Assembly (NCBI GenBank): GCA_030691505.1
Contig: JAUYEG010000100.1
Span: 62,001-126,000, forward strand
DNA: 64,000 bases
Origin: Bacillota bacterium
GTDB taxonomy: Bacteria; Bacillota; Sulfobacillia; JAUYEG01
Direction of reading: 5' to 3'
The position numbers and the translations under genes were made by a program. Position 1 is the stretch's first letter. Each line of letters starts with the position of its first letter. Below the pieces are notes generated by a model that made no database searches, was not told the origin of the DNA, and was given only the letters and a program-made list of their open reading frames with translations. Below are positions 31,691 to 40,207 of this stretch, piece after piece.

Positions 31691-33021
31691 CCACCATGTT
31701 CGGTTCGCTCGGCGACCGTCTGCAGCAGGTCATGCGCCGTCTGCGGGGCAAGGGCAAGCTGGCCCCGGGAGATGTTGAGGCCGCGATGCGCGAATTGCGC
31801 ATGGCCCTGCTCGAAGCGGATGTGAGCTATAAGGTCGCGCGGGACTTCGTCGCCCGTGTCGGCGAGCGCGCAGTTGGTCAGGAAGTGCTGGAAAGCTTGA
31901 CTCCGGCTCAGCAAGTGGTGAAAATCGTGCACGAGGAACTGACCCAACTGCTGGGCGGCCATCGTGCCAGGCTGACGAGTGCGGGCAAGCCGCCGACGGT
32001 GGTCATGCTCGTCGGCCTTCAGGGCTCGGGCAAGACGACAACCTGCGGCAAGCTGGCTTCGCTGCTCAAGCGCGAGGGCCACGGACCGGTTTTGGCCGCG
32101 CTGGACACGCAGCGGCCCGCGGCGGGCATCCAGCTGCGGACGCTCGCCACGTCGATCGGGGTAGCATGCTTCGTCCCCGCCGTGGGCAGCGACCCCGTTG
32201 CAGCGGTTCCCGCGGCCGTGGCCGAGTGCATGCGCGCGGGCGGCGACTATCTGTTGCTGGACACGGCGGGGCGGCTGCACGTGGACGCCGAGCTGATGCA
32301 GCAGCTCGCCGCGATCAAGACGGCGGCGCGGCCCCATGAGATCCTGCTGGTCGTGGACGCGATGACGGGCCAGGACGCCGTCAAGGTTGCCGAGGAGTTT
32401 TCGGCGCAGGTCGGCATAGACGGCGTCATCCTGACCAAGATGGAAGGCGATGCCCGGGGCGGCGCGGCTCTTTCCGTCAAGGCCGTGACCGGCAAGCCGA
32501 TCAAGTTCGCGGGTGTCGGCGAGAAGCTGGACGCCCTCGAGCCGTTTCACCCCGAACGCATGGCCTCGCGCATTCTGGGCATGGGCGATGTCCTGACCCT
32601 GATCGAACGGGCCCAAGAAAACATAGATACGGCGCAGGCCGCCGATCTCGAGAAGCGCCTCAGACAAGCGGAGTTCACGTTGGACGATTTCATCGACCAG
32701 CTCAAGCAGGTACGCAAGATGGGCGGCCTCGATCAACTCCTGGGCATGATTCCGGGTCTTGGCAACCGCAAGCTGGTCGAGCAGGTGAGTGACCGGGATC
32801 TCGCCCACACCGAGGCGATCATTAGCTCAATGACCCCCGAGGAACGCCGTAACCCGGGCATCATCGACGGAAGCCGGCGGCGGCGGATCGCCAGGGGGAG
32901 CGGCACCGACGTACAGGCGGTCAACCGGCTCCTGCGGAGTTTTCAGGAATCCCGCCGGCTGCTCCGCGCCATCGGCGGCAAGGACAAGGGCCTGCGCGGC
33001 GGGCGGGGACGCTGGTTTTAG
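31687..33021 (+). CDS. ffh: Signal recognition particle protein Ffh
   Basis: SRP GTPase that binds signal sequences emerging from the ribosome. G domain: GLQGSGKTTT (110-119), DTQRPAAGIQL, DTAGRLHVD and TKMEGDARGG. The C-terminal M domain is Met-rich in part (LGMIPGLG) and holds the SRP RNA-binding helix with SRRRRIARGSGT. 444 residues, normal length. The GTG start overlaps the ftsY stop (GTGA). The SRP RNA gene itself was not seen in the window. Confidence 0.97.
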   Translation: MTTMFGSLGDRLQQVMRRLRGKGKLAPGDVEAAMRELRMALLEADVSYKVARDFVARVGERAVGQEVLESLTPAQQVVKIVHEELTQLLGGHRARLTSAGKPPTVVMLVGLQGSGKTTTCGKLASLLKREGHGPVLAALDTQRPAAGIQLRTLATSIGVACFVPAVGSDPVAAVPAAVAECMRAGGDYLLLDTAGRLHVDAELMQQLAAIKTAARPHEILLVVDAMTGQDAVKVAEEFSAQVGIDGVILTKMEGDARGGAALSVKAVTGKPIKFAGVGEKLDALEPFHPERMASRILGMGDVLTLIERAQENIDTAQAADLEKRLRQAEFTLDDFIDQLKQVRKMGGLDQLLGMIPGLGNRKLVEQVSDRDLAHTEAIISSMTPEERRNPGIIDGSRRRRIARGSGTDVQAVNRLLRSFQESRRLLRAIGGKDKGLRGGRGRWF

Positions 33022-33083
33022 GCCATTCAAAGTGAGTTCCGAGCGCCAACGGGGTTGGCGTCATAGAGAGGAAGGGTGCATAG

Positions 33084-33329
33084 GTGGCAACCAAGATACG
33101 CCTCAAGCGCATGGGAGGCAAGAAAAAGCCGTTCTACCGTGTCGTGATCGCCGACGCACGCGAGCCCCGTGGGGGCCGCGTGATCGAGGAAATCGGAACC
33201 TACGACCCGGGGGTCGATCCGGCTGCGGTCCATGTCGACGCCGACAGGGCCCGGGACTGGCTTTCCAAAGGTGCCCAGCCCACAGACCGGGTCCGCACGT
33301 TGCTCGGGAAGCTCGGGGTCCTATCTTAG
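33084..33329 (+). CDS. rpsP: 30S ribosomal protein S16
   Basis: 81-residue S16 (bS16), starting [19 protein letters not shown] with the typical signature. GAGAGGAAGGG lies about ten bases before the GTG. ffh-rpsP-khpA-ylqD-rimM-trmD-rplS is the standard Firmicutes order and is complete here. Confidence 0.97.
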   Translation: MATKIRLKRMGGKKKPFYRVVIADAREPRGGRVIEEIGTYDPGVDPAAVHVDADRARDWLSKGAQPTDRVRTLLGKLGVLS

Positions 33330-33380
33330 CCCGCCGGGGGCAGAGGGCCGCGGGCGACCGCGGCGAGGGGGGGCCAGGCC

Positions 33381-33611
33381 ATGCGGGAGCTGCTGCTGAC
33401 GCTGGTTTGCTACCTGGTAGAGCAGCCCGACGCCGTCGTGGTGCGTGAGGAGCCGGCGGAGGGCTCGATTGTGTTCAAGATCGAGGTCGCGCCTGACGAT
33501 GTTGGGCGCGTCATCGGCCGTCAGGGCCGGGTTATCCGCGCCCTGCGGGCGGTGATGCGCGCGGCGGCGGCACGCGCCGGACAGCGCATCGCCGTGGAGA
33601 TAGGCCAGTGA
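33381..33611 (+). CDS. khpA: KH-domain RNA-binding protein KhpA
   Basis: 76-residue single KH-domain protein (YlqC). The GxxG loop reads GRVIGRQGRVIRAL, followed by a helix rich in Arg/Ala. KhpA works with KhpB/EloR in RNA binding and in control of cell elongation in Gram-positive bacteria. ATG start behind a long G run (GAGGGGGGG). Same position as in Bacillus. Confidence 0.95.
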   Translation: MRELLLTLVCYLVEQPDAVVVREEPAEGSIVFKIEVAPDDVGRVIGRQGRVIRALRAVMRAAAARAGQRIAVEIGQ

Positions 33612-33642
33612 GCGGGCGGCGCCGGTCTCTGGAGCAGCCAGC

Positions 33643-34035
33643 ATGCCCATAGCGGTCAATCGTTCGGTGACCGTCAAGGCCGTCGTCACCGAGGAGTTGA
33701 AACGCCAGCTGGCGAGCGACCTCCAGTCGGCGCTCGCCCGCCTCGAAACCGAGTTGGGCCATCTCGACGCGCAGGAACGACGCGAATCCGAGAGGGACGA
33801 CCGGTCCGCCGCCCCGGCGGCCGATGCGCCTGCCGGGGAGAGGCGAAAACGGCAGCAACAGCGTGACCAACTACTCGCCCGCATGCGCGATCTGGCGCGG
33901 CTTGAGGAAGGTCAGGAAATCGTCCAGGGCACGGTCGAGGGCGAGGTCCAGGTCAGGCCCGGGGATGATTGGACCCGGCTTTTTGCGGCGGAGATCGTTG
34001 TCAAGGACGGCAAGGTTGTGGCCATTCGTGAGTGA
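33643..34035 (+). CDS. ylqD: YlqD-family protein
   Basis: 130 residues, matching the YlqD family by size, position and layout: a short N-terminal beta segment (VNRSVTVKAVVTEELK), a charged central coiled coil (about 20-90, Arg/Glu/Gln-rich) and a C-terminal beta part (VEGEVQVRPGDDW ... VVKDGKVVAIRE). Function unknown. It overlaps rimM by eight bases. Confidence 0.88.
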   Translation: MPIAVNRSVTVKAVVTEELKRQLASDLQSALARLETELGHLDAQERRESERDDRSAAPAADAPAGERRKRQQQRDQLLARMRDLARLEEGQEIVQGTVEGEVQVRPGDDWTRLFAAEIVVKDGKVVAIRE

Positions 34036-34624
34036 TCCAGGCCGCTGCTCCGGTGATTCGGACCGGCCGCGGCGGCCGGAGTGGATCACAATCGGCACCG
34101 TCACGGCGCCGCACGGGGTAGAAGGAGAGGTCCGGGTCTATCCGCACACGGACCGGCCCGAACGCTTCGCGTCACTGAGGCGCGTCTATCTCGGAGCCTC
34201 CGGCCGGGGCACGGATCCCCGGCAGGTCGAGAGCGCGTCGGTGGCTCCCCAGCGGATCGTGCTCAAGCTCAGCGGCGTGGACGGCCGCGATTCCGCCGAG
34301 GCGCTCCGGGGGCGTGACCTGCTCGTTCCGGGTGACGAGGCCTGGCCGCTGCCGGCAGGACACTACTACCACTTCCAGTTGGTCGGGCTGACCGTGCGTG
34401 ACTTGGCGGGCCGCCTGCGCGGGCAAGTGAGCCGCGTCTATCCAGGGCCCGCCAATGACTTCTACGCCGTCGAGACGGCCCTCGGGCGGCCGGAGACGCT
34501 GATTCCCGCGGTCCGGCACGTGATCAAGCAGGTGGACCTTGAGCACGGCCTGATGGTCGTCGACTGGCCGCAGGAGTATGAGCCGCCGGAGCAGGCGGGA
34601 AAGGGCGATCCGCGTGCGCGTTGA
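34028..34624 (+). CDS. rimM: 16S rRNA processing protein RimM
   Basis: Ribosome assembly factor that acts on the 30S head and binds S19. N-terminal RimM domain with IGTVTAPHGVEGEVRVYP; C-terminal PRC-barrel with LPAGHYYHFQLVGLTV and ETLIPAVRHVI. The GTG at 34028 overlaps the ylqD end; it gives a leader of about 22 loose residues before the domain, but no closer start exists in frame. 198 residues. The 3' end overlaps trmD by 11 bases. Confidence 0.95.
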   Translation: MSDPGRCSGDSDRPRRPEWITIGTVTAPHGVEGEVRVYPHTDRPERFASLRRVYLGASGRGTDPRQVESASVAPQRIVLKLSGVDGRDSAEALRGRDLLVPGDEAWPLPAGHYYHFQLVGLTVRDLAGRLRGQVSRVYPGPANDFYAVETALGRPETLIPAVRHVIKQVDLEHGLMVVDWPQEYEPPEQAGKGDPRAR

Positions 34625-35396
34625 CGTGGCCACCATCTTCCCGGGCATGTTCGCTGGCCCGCTCGGCAGCAGCATCGCGGCCCGCGCCCAGGAAGCAGGG
34701 CTGGTGGATGTACGGATTCACGACCTCCGGGACTACACGTGTGACCGGCATCGAACCGTTGACGACTACCCGTACGGCGGCGGGGCCGGTATGGTGATGA
34801 AGCCGGAGCCGTTCTTTGACCTTGTCGAAACCGTCACCGGCACGCCTATCGGCCAGCTGCGGCAGAAGCCGCGGGCGGCGGGCTGTAGGGCGTACGTCGT
34901 GCTGTTCAGCCCCGCGGGCAGGCGGATCGACCAGTCGGACGTGCGGCGGCTGGCCCGCATGCCCTGGCTGATCCTGCTCTGCGGGCACTATGAGGGCATA
35001 GACGAGCGGGTTTCGGAGCATCTGGTCGACGAGGAGCTGTCTTTGGGCGACTTTGTGTTGACCGGTGGGGAACTGCCGGCCATGGTCCTGCTTGACGCGC
35101 TAATCCGGCAGTTGCCGGGGGCCCTCGGCGACGCCTCGCTGGCGGAGGAGTCATTCACGAGCGGACTGCTGGAGTATCCCCAGTACACCAGGCCGGCATC
35201 GTACAGGGGGTATGCAGTGCCGGAGGTTCTGCTTTCCGGGGATCACGGCGCCGTGGCCGCCTGGCGCCGGCAACAGGCCCTGCGGCGCACGGCGGAGCGG
35301 AGGCCGGATCTGCTGGCGGCGGTCCAGCCGGCCGCCGGCGGGCGAGCCGCAGGCCACTTGCGCGGTCCAGAGACCAGCGAGCCGGAGCGCTCATAG
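34614..35396 (+). CDS. trmD: tRNA (guanine-N1)-methyltransferase TrmD
   Basis: Makes m1G37 next to the tRNA anticodon, which prevents frameshifting. The SPOUT knot motifs [12 protein letters not shown] and [12 protein letters not shown] are clear, as is [17 protein letters not shown]. The GTG at 34614 gives [13 protein letters not shown], the expected N-terminus; the open frame upstream adds 12 basic residues. 260 residues; the last 25 are loose. Confidence 0.97.
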   Translation: MRVDVATIFPGMFAGPLGSSIAARAQEAGLVDVRIHDLRDYTCDRHRTVDDYPYGGGAGMVMKPEPFFDLVETVTGTPIGQLRQKPRAAGCRAYVVLFSPAGRRIDQSDVRRLARMPWLILLCGHYEGIDERVSEHLVDEELSLGDFVLTGGELPAMVLLDALIRQLPGALGDASLAEESFTSGLLEYPQYTRPASYRGYAVPEVLLSGDHGAVAAWRRQQALRRTAERRPDLLAAVQPAAGGRAAGHLRGPETSEPERS

Positions 35397-35436
35397 GCCG
35401 CTCGCGGCAGGGCGGGCGCCGGACCGGGCGGTTCAA

Positions 35437-35466
35437 TTGTCTTGGTTCTCAGGGCCGTGTTATAAT
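35437..35466 (+). promoter_or_regulatory. SigA-type promoter for rplS
   Basis: TTGTCT (35437-35442), 18 bases, perfect TATAAT (35461-35466). Predicted start near 35473, giving a short leader that contains AGAGGAGG. It would let rplS and lepB be expressed apart from the upstream rpsP-trmD genes. Confidence 0.7.
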
Positions 35467-35493
35467 CGCCGTTGGTTGAGAGGAGGTCCCCAG

Positions 35494-35838
35494 ATGGACC
35501 TGGTTCGGATGGTTCAACAACAGCAGCTACGCTTGGACGTTCCCGAGTTTCGTCCGGGCGATACTGTACGCGTGCACGTAAAGGTCATCGAGGGCGGGCG
35601 CGAGCGGGTGCAGGCTTTCGAGGGTGTGGTCATCGACCGCAAGGGAGGCGGCCTTGACGAAACCTTCACCGTCCGTCGCGTCTCGTTTGGCATCGGCGTC
35701 GAGCGTTCCTTTCTCGTCCATTCCCCGCGGCTGGCCAAGCTCGAGGTCGTCCGGCGCGGCCGGGTGCGCCGGGCCAAGCTCTACTACCTTCGCGGGTTGA
35801 GGGGCAGGGCAGCGCGCATTCGCGAGCGCAGGAGCTAG
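35494..35838 (+). CDS. rplS: 50S ribosomal protein L19
   Basis: 114-residue L19 (bL19). Signature [27 protein letters not shown] and the C-terminal [20 protein letters not shown] at 35494 behind AGAGGAGG. The open frame continues upstream to 35212 but crosses the promoter, so it is not used. Confidence 0.97.
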   Translation: MDLVRMVQQQQLRLDVPEFRPGDTVRVHVKVIEGGRERVQAFEGVVIDRKGGGLDETFTVRRVSFGIGVERSFLVHSPRLAKLEVVRRGRVRRAKLYYLRGLRGRAARIRERRS

Positions 35839-35842
35839 CGCC

Positions 35843-36403
35843 TTGTCAATGCCAGGCGGCGGCCGCGGATCGGGACACGCAGTCACGACAGGGGCGCGTC
35901 GAGCGGCCCGCGAGATCGCCGAAACCATCATTATCGCCGTTATCCTCGCGTTCATTGTGCGATGGTTTGTGGTCGAGACGTTTGTGGTCATCGGCCCGTC
36001 GATGGAACCGACGCTTAACGACATGGAGCGTCTCTTTGTTAACAAGCTCGTCTACCGCCTGCACGACCCCGAGCGCGGCGATATCATCGTGTTCGCCTAC
36101 CCGCGGGATCCGAGCCGCGATTTCATCAAGCGCGTGATCGGCGTGCCCGGCGAGACGGTAGAGCTTCGCGACGGTCGTATTTTCGTCGATGACAAGTTCA
36201 TTCCCGAACGGGTCGTGGTATTCCCGGATCACCAGAGCACCTACGGTCCGGTCGAGGTGCCCGCGGGCCATGTCTTCGTGCTGGGTGACAACCGGCGTAA
36301 TAGCGAGGATAGCCGGTATTTCGGGTTTGTGCCGTTCGGCAATATCCGCGGTAAGGCACTGCTGATGTACTGGCCCCTACGCCGCTTCGGCCTGCCGCAG
36401 TAA
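35843..36403 (+). CDS. lepB: Signal peptidase I
   Basis: Membrane protease that removes signal peptides from exported proteins. One N-terminal membrane segment (about 26-45) is followed by the catalytic Ser in IGPSMEPTL and the Lys in RDFIKRVIGVPGE; the conserved GDNRRNSEDSRYFG is present. 186 residues, Gram-positive type. The TTG at 35843 has GGAG eight bases upstream; an ATG two codons later is possible. Confidence 0.95.
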   Translation: MSMPGGGRGSGHAVTTGARRAAREIAETIIIAVILAFIVRWFVVETFVVIGPSMEPTLNDMERLFVNKLVYRLHDPERGDIIVFAYPRDPSRDFIKRVIGVPGETVELRDGRIFVDDKFIPERVVVFPDHQSTYGPVEVPAGHVFVLGDNRRNSEDSRYFGFVPFGNIRGKALLMYWPLRRFGLPQ

Positions 36404-36409
36404 GCCGCC

Positions 36410-37285
36410 GTGGTTACCCCGCGCCGTGACTGGTATCCCGGGCTCATGGAGCGAACCAAACGGCTCCTGTCAACCTACCTGCCTCACATCGACCTGGTCT
36501 TGGAAGTGGCTGATGCCCGGGCGCCGAGGGCGACCCGCTGGCCGTCCCTGGACGCCATGCTCGGGCAAGTTCCCCGCCTTCTGCTGCTCAACAAGGCTGA
36601 CCTGGCCGACCCGGCGAGCACCCGCCGGTGGTTGGCCAGTTTTGCGAGCGACCCGGACGGTCCTCCCGCGCTCGCCCTTTGCGCGGGCGGGTCCGGTGTC
36701 TCGGTCCGGGAGGCCGGCCGCCTGAGGGCCGCGATCAAGGCAGCGGGCCGCCCCTCCCCGCGTGGGGCGCAGAAGGTCGCCGTGGTCGGTGTTCCAAACG
36801 CAGGGAAATCCACGGTCATCAATCTCATCGCCGGTGCGCGCCGGGCTCCCAGCGGGGCCAAGCCCGGGATGACACGGGGAAAGCAGTGGGTCGTGGTCTC
36901 GCCTGACCTCTGGATTCTGGACCTGCCCGGCGTGCTGCCGCCGAGCCCCCGCGGAGTGCGTGAATTCGCCTGCCTCGCCCTGACGGGAACGCTCCCTCAA
37001 GGGGCCTTCGATGCGGCGGATGTGGCCGCGGAGTTGGTGCTCATGGCCCTGGACAGGCTCGACCCGCCGGGGCTGGCGGCCGTCCTCGATATCGATCCCG
37101 AGACATCCGTGCCCGCCTCAGCCGACCCGCCCGCGTGGCTTTCGGCATTCGCCCTGCGCCGGGGCCTGCTCGGTCCAAACGGCGAACCGCACCGGGCCCA
37201 GGCCGCGCAGGTTATCGTCGCCGAGTTCCGCCGGGGGCGGCTTGGACGCCTGACGCTTGAGGAGCCTTCTGATGACCAGACTTGA
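36410..37285 (+). CDS. rbgA: Ribosome biogenesis GTPase RbgA (YlqF)
   Basis: Circularly permuted GTPase for late 50S assembly, recruiting L16 and others in Bacillus. Order of motifs: [10 protein letters not shown] (G4) first, then [13 protein letters not shown] (G1), then DLPGVL (G3). The C-terminal RNA-binding domain follows. 291 residues. The GTG start follows lepB after six bases, and its end overlaps rnhB. The position lepB-rbgA-rnhB matches Bacillus. Confidence 0.95.
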   Translation: MVTPRRDWYPGLMERTKRLLSTYLPHIDLVLEVADARAPRATRWPSLDAMLGQVPRLLLLNKADLADPASTRRWLASFASDPDGPPALALCAGGSGVSVREAGRLRAAIKAAGRPSPRGAQKVAVVGVPNAGKSTVINLIAGARRAPSGAKPGMTRGKQWVVVSPDLWILDLPGVLPPSPRGVREFACLALTGTLPQGAFDAADVAAELVLMALDRLDPPGLAAVLDIDPETSVPASADPPAWLSAFALRRGLLGPNGEPHRAQAAQVIVAEFRRGRLGRLTLEEPSDDQT

Positions 37286-37949
37286 CGCCGCTGCGGACAC
37301 GGCCAGGGTCGCCGGGATGTGGCGGCACGAACAACGCCTGATCCGCGCCGCTGGATGGCACGGTCCGCTCGCGGGCGTCGACGAGGCGGGACGGGGGCCC
37401 CTGGCCGGTCCTGTTGCGGCGGCGGCGGTGGTTTTGCCGCGAAGGCTGTACCTGCCGGGGCTGGATGATTCCAAACGGCTGACCGCGGGCGCGCGCGACG
37501 AGCTGGAGCCGTTGATCCGGGAGCGGTCGCGGGCCTCGGCGGTGGCGGTCATCCCGGTCGAGTGTATCGACCGCATCAACATCCTGCAGGCCACCAGGCT
37601 GGCCATGCGGCGCGCCCTGGCCGGGTTGGGGACGCAGCCGGCGGGAGTCCTGCTCGACGGCACGGCTGTTCCGGACCTGGGCTATCCCCAGCTGGCGGTG
37701 ATTGACGGCGACGCGCTCTGCGCCTCCATCGCCGCCGCGTCCATTCTGGCCAAGGTGGCCAGGGACCGTTTCATGCAGGCACTTGACCGGATTTACCCTC
37801 AATACGGGTTTGCCCGGCACAAAGGGTACTGCACCCCCGAGCACATCGCCGCGCTTCGCCGCTTCGGCCCGTGTCCGGCGCACAGGCGGTCCTTTAGCTG
37901 GAGGGGCGCCGGCCTCTTCGAGCTTGAGCAGGTCGAGCCCGGTTTCTAA
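37272..37949 (+). CDS. rnhB: Ribonuclease HII
   Basis: Removes ribonucleotides and RNA primers from DNA. Catalytic signature [14 protein letters not shown] (Asp-Glu pair), [18 protein letters not shown] and [10 protein letters not shown]. The ATG at 37272 has GAGGAG seven bases upstream; an earlier in-frame codon at 37257 is less likely. 225 residues. It overlaps rbgA by 14 bases. Confidence 0.96.
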   Translation: MTRLDAAADTARVAGMWRHEQRLIRAAGWHGPLAGVDEAGRGPLAGPVAAAAVVLPRRLYLPGLDDSKRLTAGARDELEPLIRERSRASAVAVIPVECIDRINILQATRLAMRRALAGLGTQPAGVLLDGTAVPDLGYPQLAVIDGDALCASIAAASILAKVARDRFMQALDRIYPQYGFARHKGYCTPEHIAALRRFGPCPAHRRSFSWRGAGLFELEQVEPGF

Positions 37950-38048
37950 GCCGGCATACCGGCCGCCGGCCCTGCCGGTACCCCAACCTCCAATTCCTTG
38001 CAGGAAACATTTCCCATCCCGGCGAATCCCGCCAGGGGGTGGTAATTC

Positions 38049-38453
38049 ATGGAACACGCGACGGTGAAGGCTGACGTCCGGAGGCAGGCGGCCGCGGCCC
38101 GTCAATGCGGCCGCGCCGCCGAGGATGCCGCGCACCGGCTGCTGCTGGAGCAGGGCTACGTGCCGGTGGCCCGCAACGTCCGCTGCCGGTTCGGCGAGAT
38201 CGACCTCGTTGCCCGGGAGAGCGGAGCTGTCGTCTTTGTGGAGATCAAGTCGCGGCGGGGCGACCGCGATGGACTCAAGGCCGGCAGCGCGGTAGACGCC
38301 TGCAAGCGAGGCCGGCTGCGCGGACTTGCCGCCTGGTATCTTGCTCACGAGGGACTCGATCCGGAGACCATCTGCCGTTTCGATGTTGTCGTGGTGTCGC
38401 TTTCAGGGTCCGGCCGGCCGGTCGCTGCCAGCGTGATCCAGGACGCGTTCTAG
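38049..38453 (+). CDS. yraN: UPF0102 endonuclease-like protein YraN
   Basis: 134-residue member of UPF0102, a restriction-endonuclease-like fold. It keeps G-x2-AE at the start of the fold, the core RFGEIDLVARESGAVVFVEIKSR, with the Asp and the Glu-x-Lys of that fold. Function is unproven; it travels with rnhB and comM. ATG start after GGGGGTGG. Confidence 0.92.
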   Translation: MEHATVKADVRRQAAAARQCGRAAEDAAHRLLLEQGYVPVARNVRCRFGEIDLVARESGAVVFVEIKSRRGDRDGLKAGSAVDACKRGRLRGLAAWYLAHEGLDPETICRFDVVVVSLSGSGRPVAASVIQDAF

Positions 38454-38459
38454 CGCGCT

Positions 38460-40028
38460 GTGACGACCGCAAGGTGCCTTGGCTGCACGCTGCTCGGCGT
38501 CGAGGGGCTTGCAGTTGAGGTTCAGGTGGACATAAGGGGCGGCTTGCCCGGCCTCGATATCGTCGGTCTCCCGGACCGGGCTGTCTCGGAAGCCGCCCGC
38601 CGTGTACGCGCGGCGGTCGGAAATAGCGGCTTCCGGTTGCCCGCACGGCGTATCACGGTCAACCTTGCACCCGCTGATCTTCCCAAGCAAGGCGCGGCCC
38701 TCGACCTGCCGATCGCCGCCGCGCTCCTGGTGGCGGCCGGGTGCGTGCCACGCCAGCGGGTCGACGGCGTCGGTTTCTGGGGTCAGCTCTCGCTCGATGG
38801 TGCCGTGCGCCCCGTGCCGGGGGCGCTGCCGGCGGCTCTGGCGCTGCGGAGCTCGGGTCTCGCGGCGATGGTGACGGCCCTGGCCGATGTTCCGGCCGCG
38901 GCGCTGTCCGGCCTGGATGTCCATGGCCTGGCGACCCTCCGGGACCTGGCATCCGGGCAGTCCTCTCAGCCGGGCGGGGGCCCCGAGATCATCGCGGCAT
39001 CGCCTCCCGACCCTGGGTTTGTTGAGAGCGAGCGCTCTTTTCTGGCAGTGCGCGGACAGCCGGGAGCATCCCGCGCACTGCTCATCGCGGCGGCCGGAGA
39101 GCACAGCACCGTGTTCTTCGGCCCTCCGGGCATCGGAAAGACGTTGCTTGCGAGAGCGGTGCACGCGCTGCTGCCTCCGCTTGACCGGCACGAGGCTCTC
39201 GAGGCGGCTGCCATCAACAGCGCAGGAGGCCTGCTTTTTGGGACTTTCGTAGGCGGCCCGCACGCCCCCGGGCCGGTCCGGCCGGTGCGAACGCCAAGCA
39301 CATCCAGCGGGTGGCGGGCAATTTTCGGCGGTGGGCAGCCGCCTCGCGCGGGCGAGATCACTCTGGCCCACCGCGGGGTCCTCGTGCTTGACGAGCTGCA
39401 CCTGTACCGGCCGGAGGTGCTCTCCGGTCTGGCGGCGGTGATGGAAAATGGGTCGATAACGGTACGCTACCGGGGGCGCGATCTCCGTTTGCCGGCCAGG
39501 GCGCAGGTAGTCGGGACTTCGAACCTCTGTGCCTGTGGGCGCACGGGGGCCGTTGCGGGAGGCTGCGTGTGTTCCCGCGCCGCCCGCCGCGCCTTCTGGC
39601 GCCGGCTGTCGGGGCCGCTTTTGGACCGGATCGACCTGCAGGTCGAGATGTCGGACGTGCCGGCCTGCGAGTTGGGTCTGCATGCGGCGCGCGCGGGCCC
39701 GGCTCAAGGAGAGGGGCGCGATGGGCTCTCCGGCGCCAGAGCGGCTGTGGCGGACGCCCGCGCAAGGCAGGCCGCCCGGTACGGTCCCGGCGTCACCAAC
39801 GCGCGGGCCGATGAGGACGTTTTCCGATCTTCGCTCAAAATTGACCAGGCCGGTTTGGACCTGCTCGCCCATGCTCAGGCGGCGCTTGGGCTCAGCGCAC
39901 GGGCCTATTACCGGACACTGCGCGTCGCCGCCACCGCCGCCGACCTGGGCAGCGCCGGCGGCGCCGTCAACGCTGATCACGTTGCCGAGGCCCTGGCCTA
40001 CCGTTCGCGGCTGCGCCCTGATCTCTGA
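38460..40028 (+). CDS. Divergent YifB/ComM-family magnesium-chelatase-like ATPase
   Basis: ComM-type AAA+ protein; in naturally competent bacteria ComM is a helicase that extends branch migration during transformation. N-terminal Lon-like domain (about 5-170), then Walker A FFGPPGIGKT (about 221-230) and a Walker B in GVLVLDEL. SGPLLDRIDLQVE is conserved. Three regions differ from the family: the usual PFRAPHH segment is RTPSTSSGW, NPCPCG is NLCACG, and DELPEF is DELHLY. 522 residues, normal length. GTG start six bases after yraN. dprA, with which it could act, is 12 kb away. Confidence 0.9.
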   Translation: MTTARCLGCTLLGVEGLAVEVQVDIRGGLPGLDIVGLPDRAVSEAARRVRAAVGNSGFRLPARRITVNLAPADLPKQGAALDLPIAAALLVAAGCVPRQRVDGVGFWGQLSLDGAVRPVPGALPAALALRSSGLAAMVTALADVPAAALSGLDVHGLATLRDLASGQSSQPGGGPEIIAASPPDPGFVESERSFLAVRGQPGASRALLIAAAGEHSTVFFGPPGIGKTLLARAVHALLPPLDRHEALEAAAINSAGGLLFGTFVGGPHAPGPVRPVRTPSTSSGWRAIFGGGQPPRAGEITLAHRGVLVLDELHLYRPEVLSGLAAVMENGSITVRYRGRDLRLPARAQVVGTSNLCACGRTGAVAGGCVCSRAARRAFWRRLSGPLLDRIDLQVEMSDVPACELGLHAARAGPAQGEGRDGLSGARAAVADARARQAARYGPGVTNARADEDVFRSSLKIDQAGLDLLAHAQAALGLSARAYYRTLRVAATAADLGSAGGAVNADHVAEALAYRSRLRPDL

Positions 40029-40207
40029 TCCATGTGCCGCAGCCGCAGGCCCGCACACGTCAGCCGCCGTTTTGCGGGTGTTTCGGGCTGGTGGTCGCAA
40101 GGTGCAGCATAAAGCGGCGCAGAAAGGAAACTCTTCGGGGCAAAACGTGACTTTGGGCCGAGCCGGAATTGCCGGTTTGCCATCGTCGGGGCGGAGCGTG
40201 CGACGCG

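Noticed and set aside
31228-32808. 526-codon open frame on the - strand
   Set aside because: Opposite ftsY and ffh; shadow frame without domains.
35212-35493. Upstream in-frame extension of rplS
   Set aside because: It overlaps the end of trmD and crosses a good promoter; L19 begins at 35494 with a strong ribosome binding site.
40029-40207. Possible riboswitch before the peptide-binding lipoprotein
   Set aside because: Short blocks such as GGAAACTC and GGGGCAAAACG recalled cyclic-di-GMP or other aptamers, but the conserved GACGCAAAG core and matching helices are not there.
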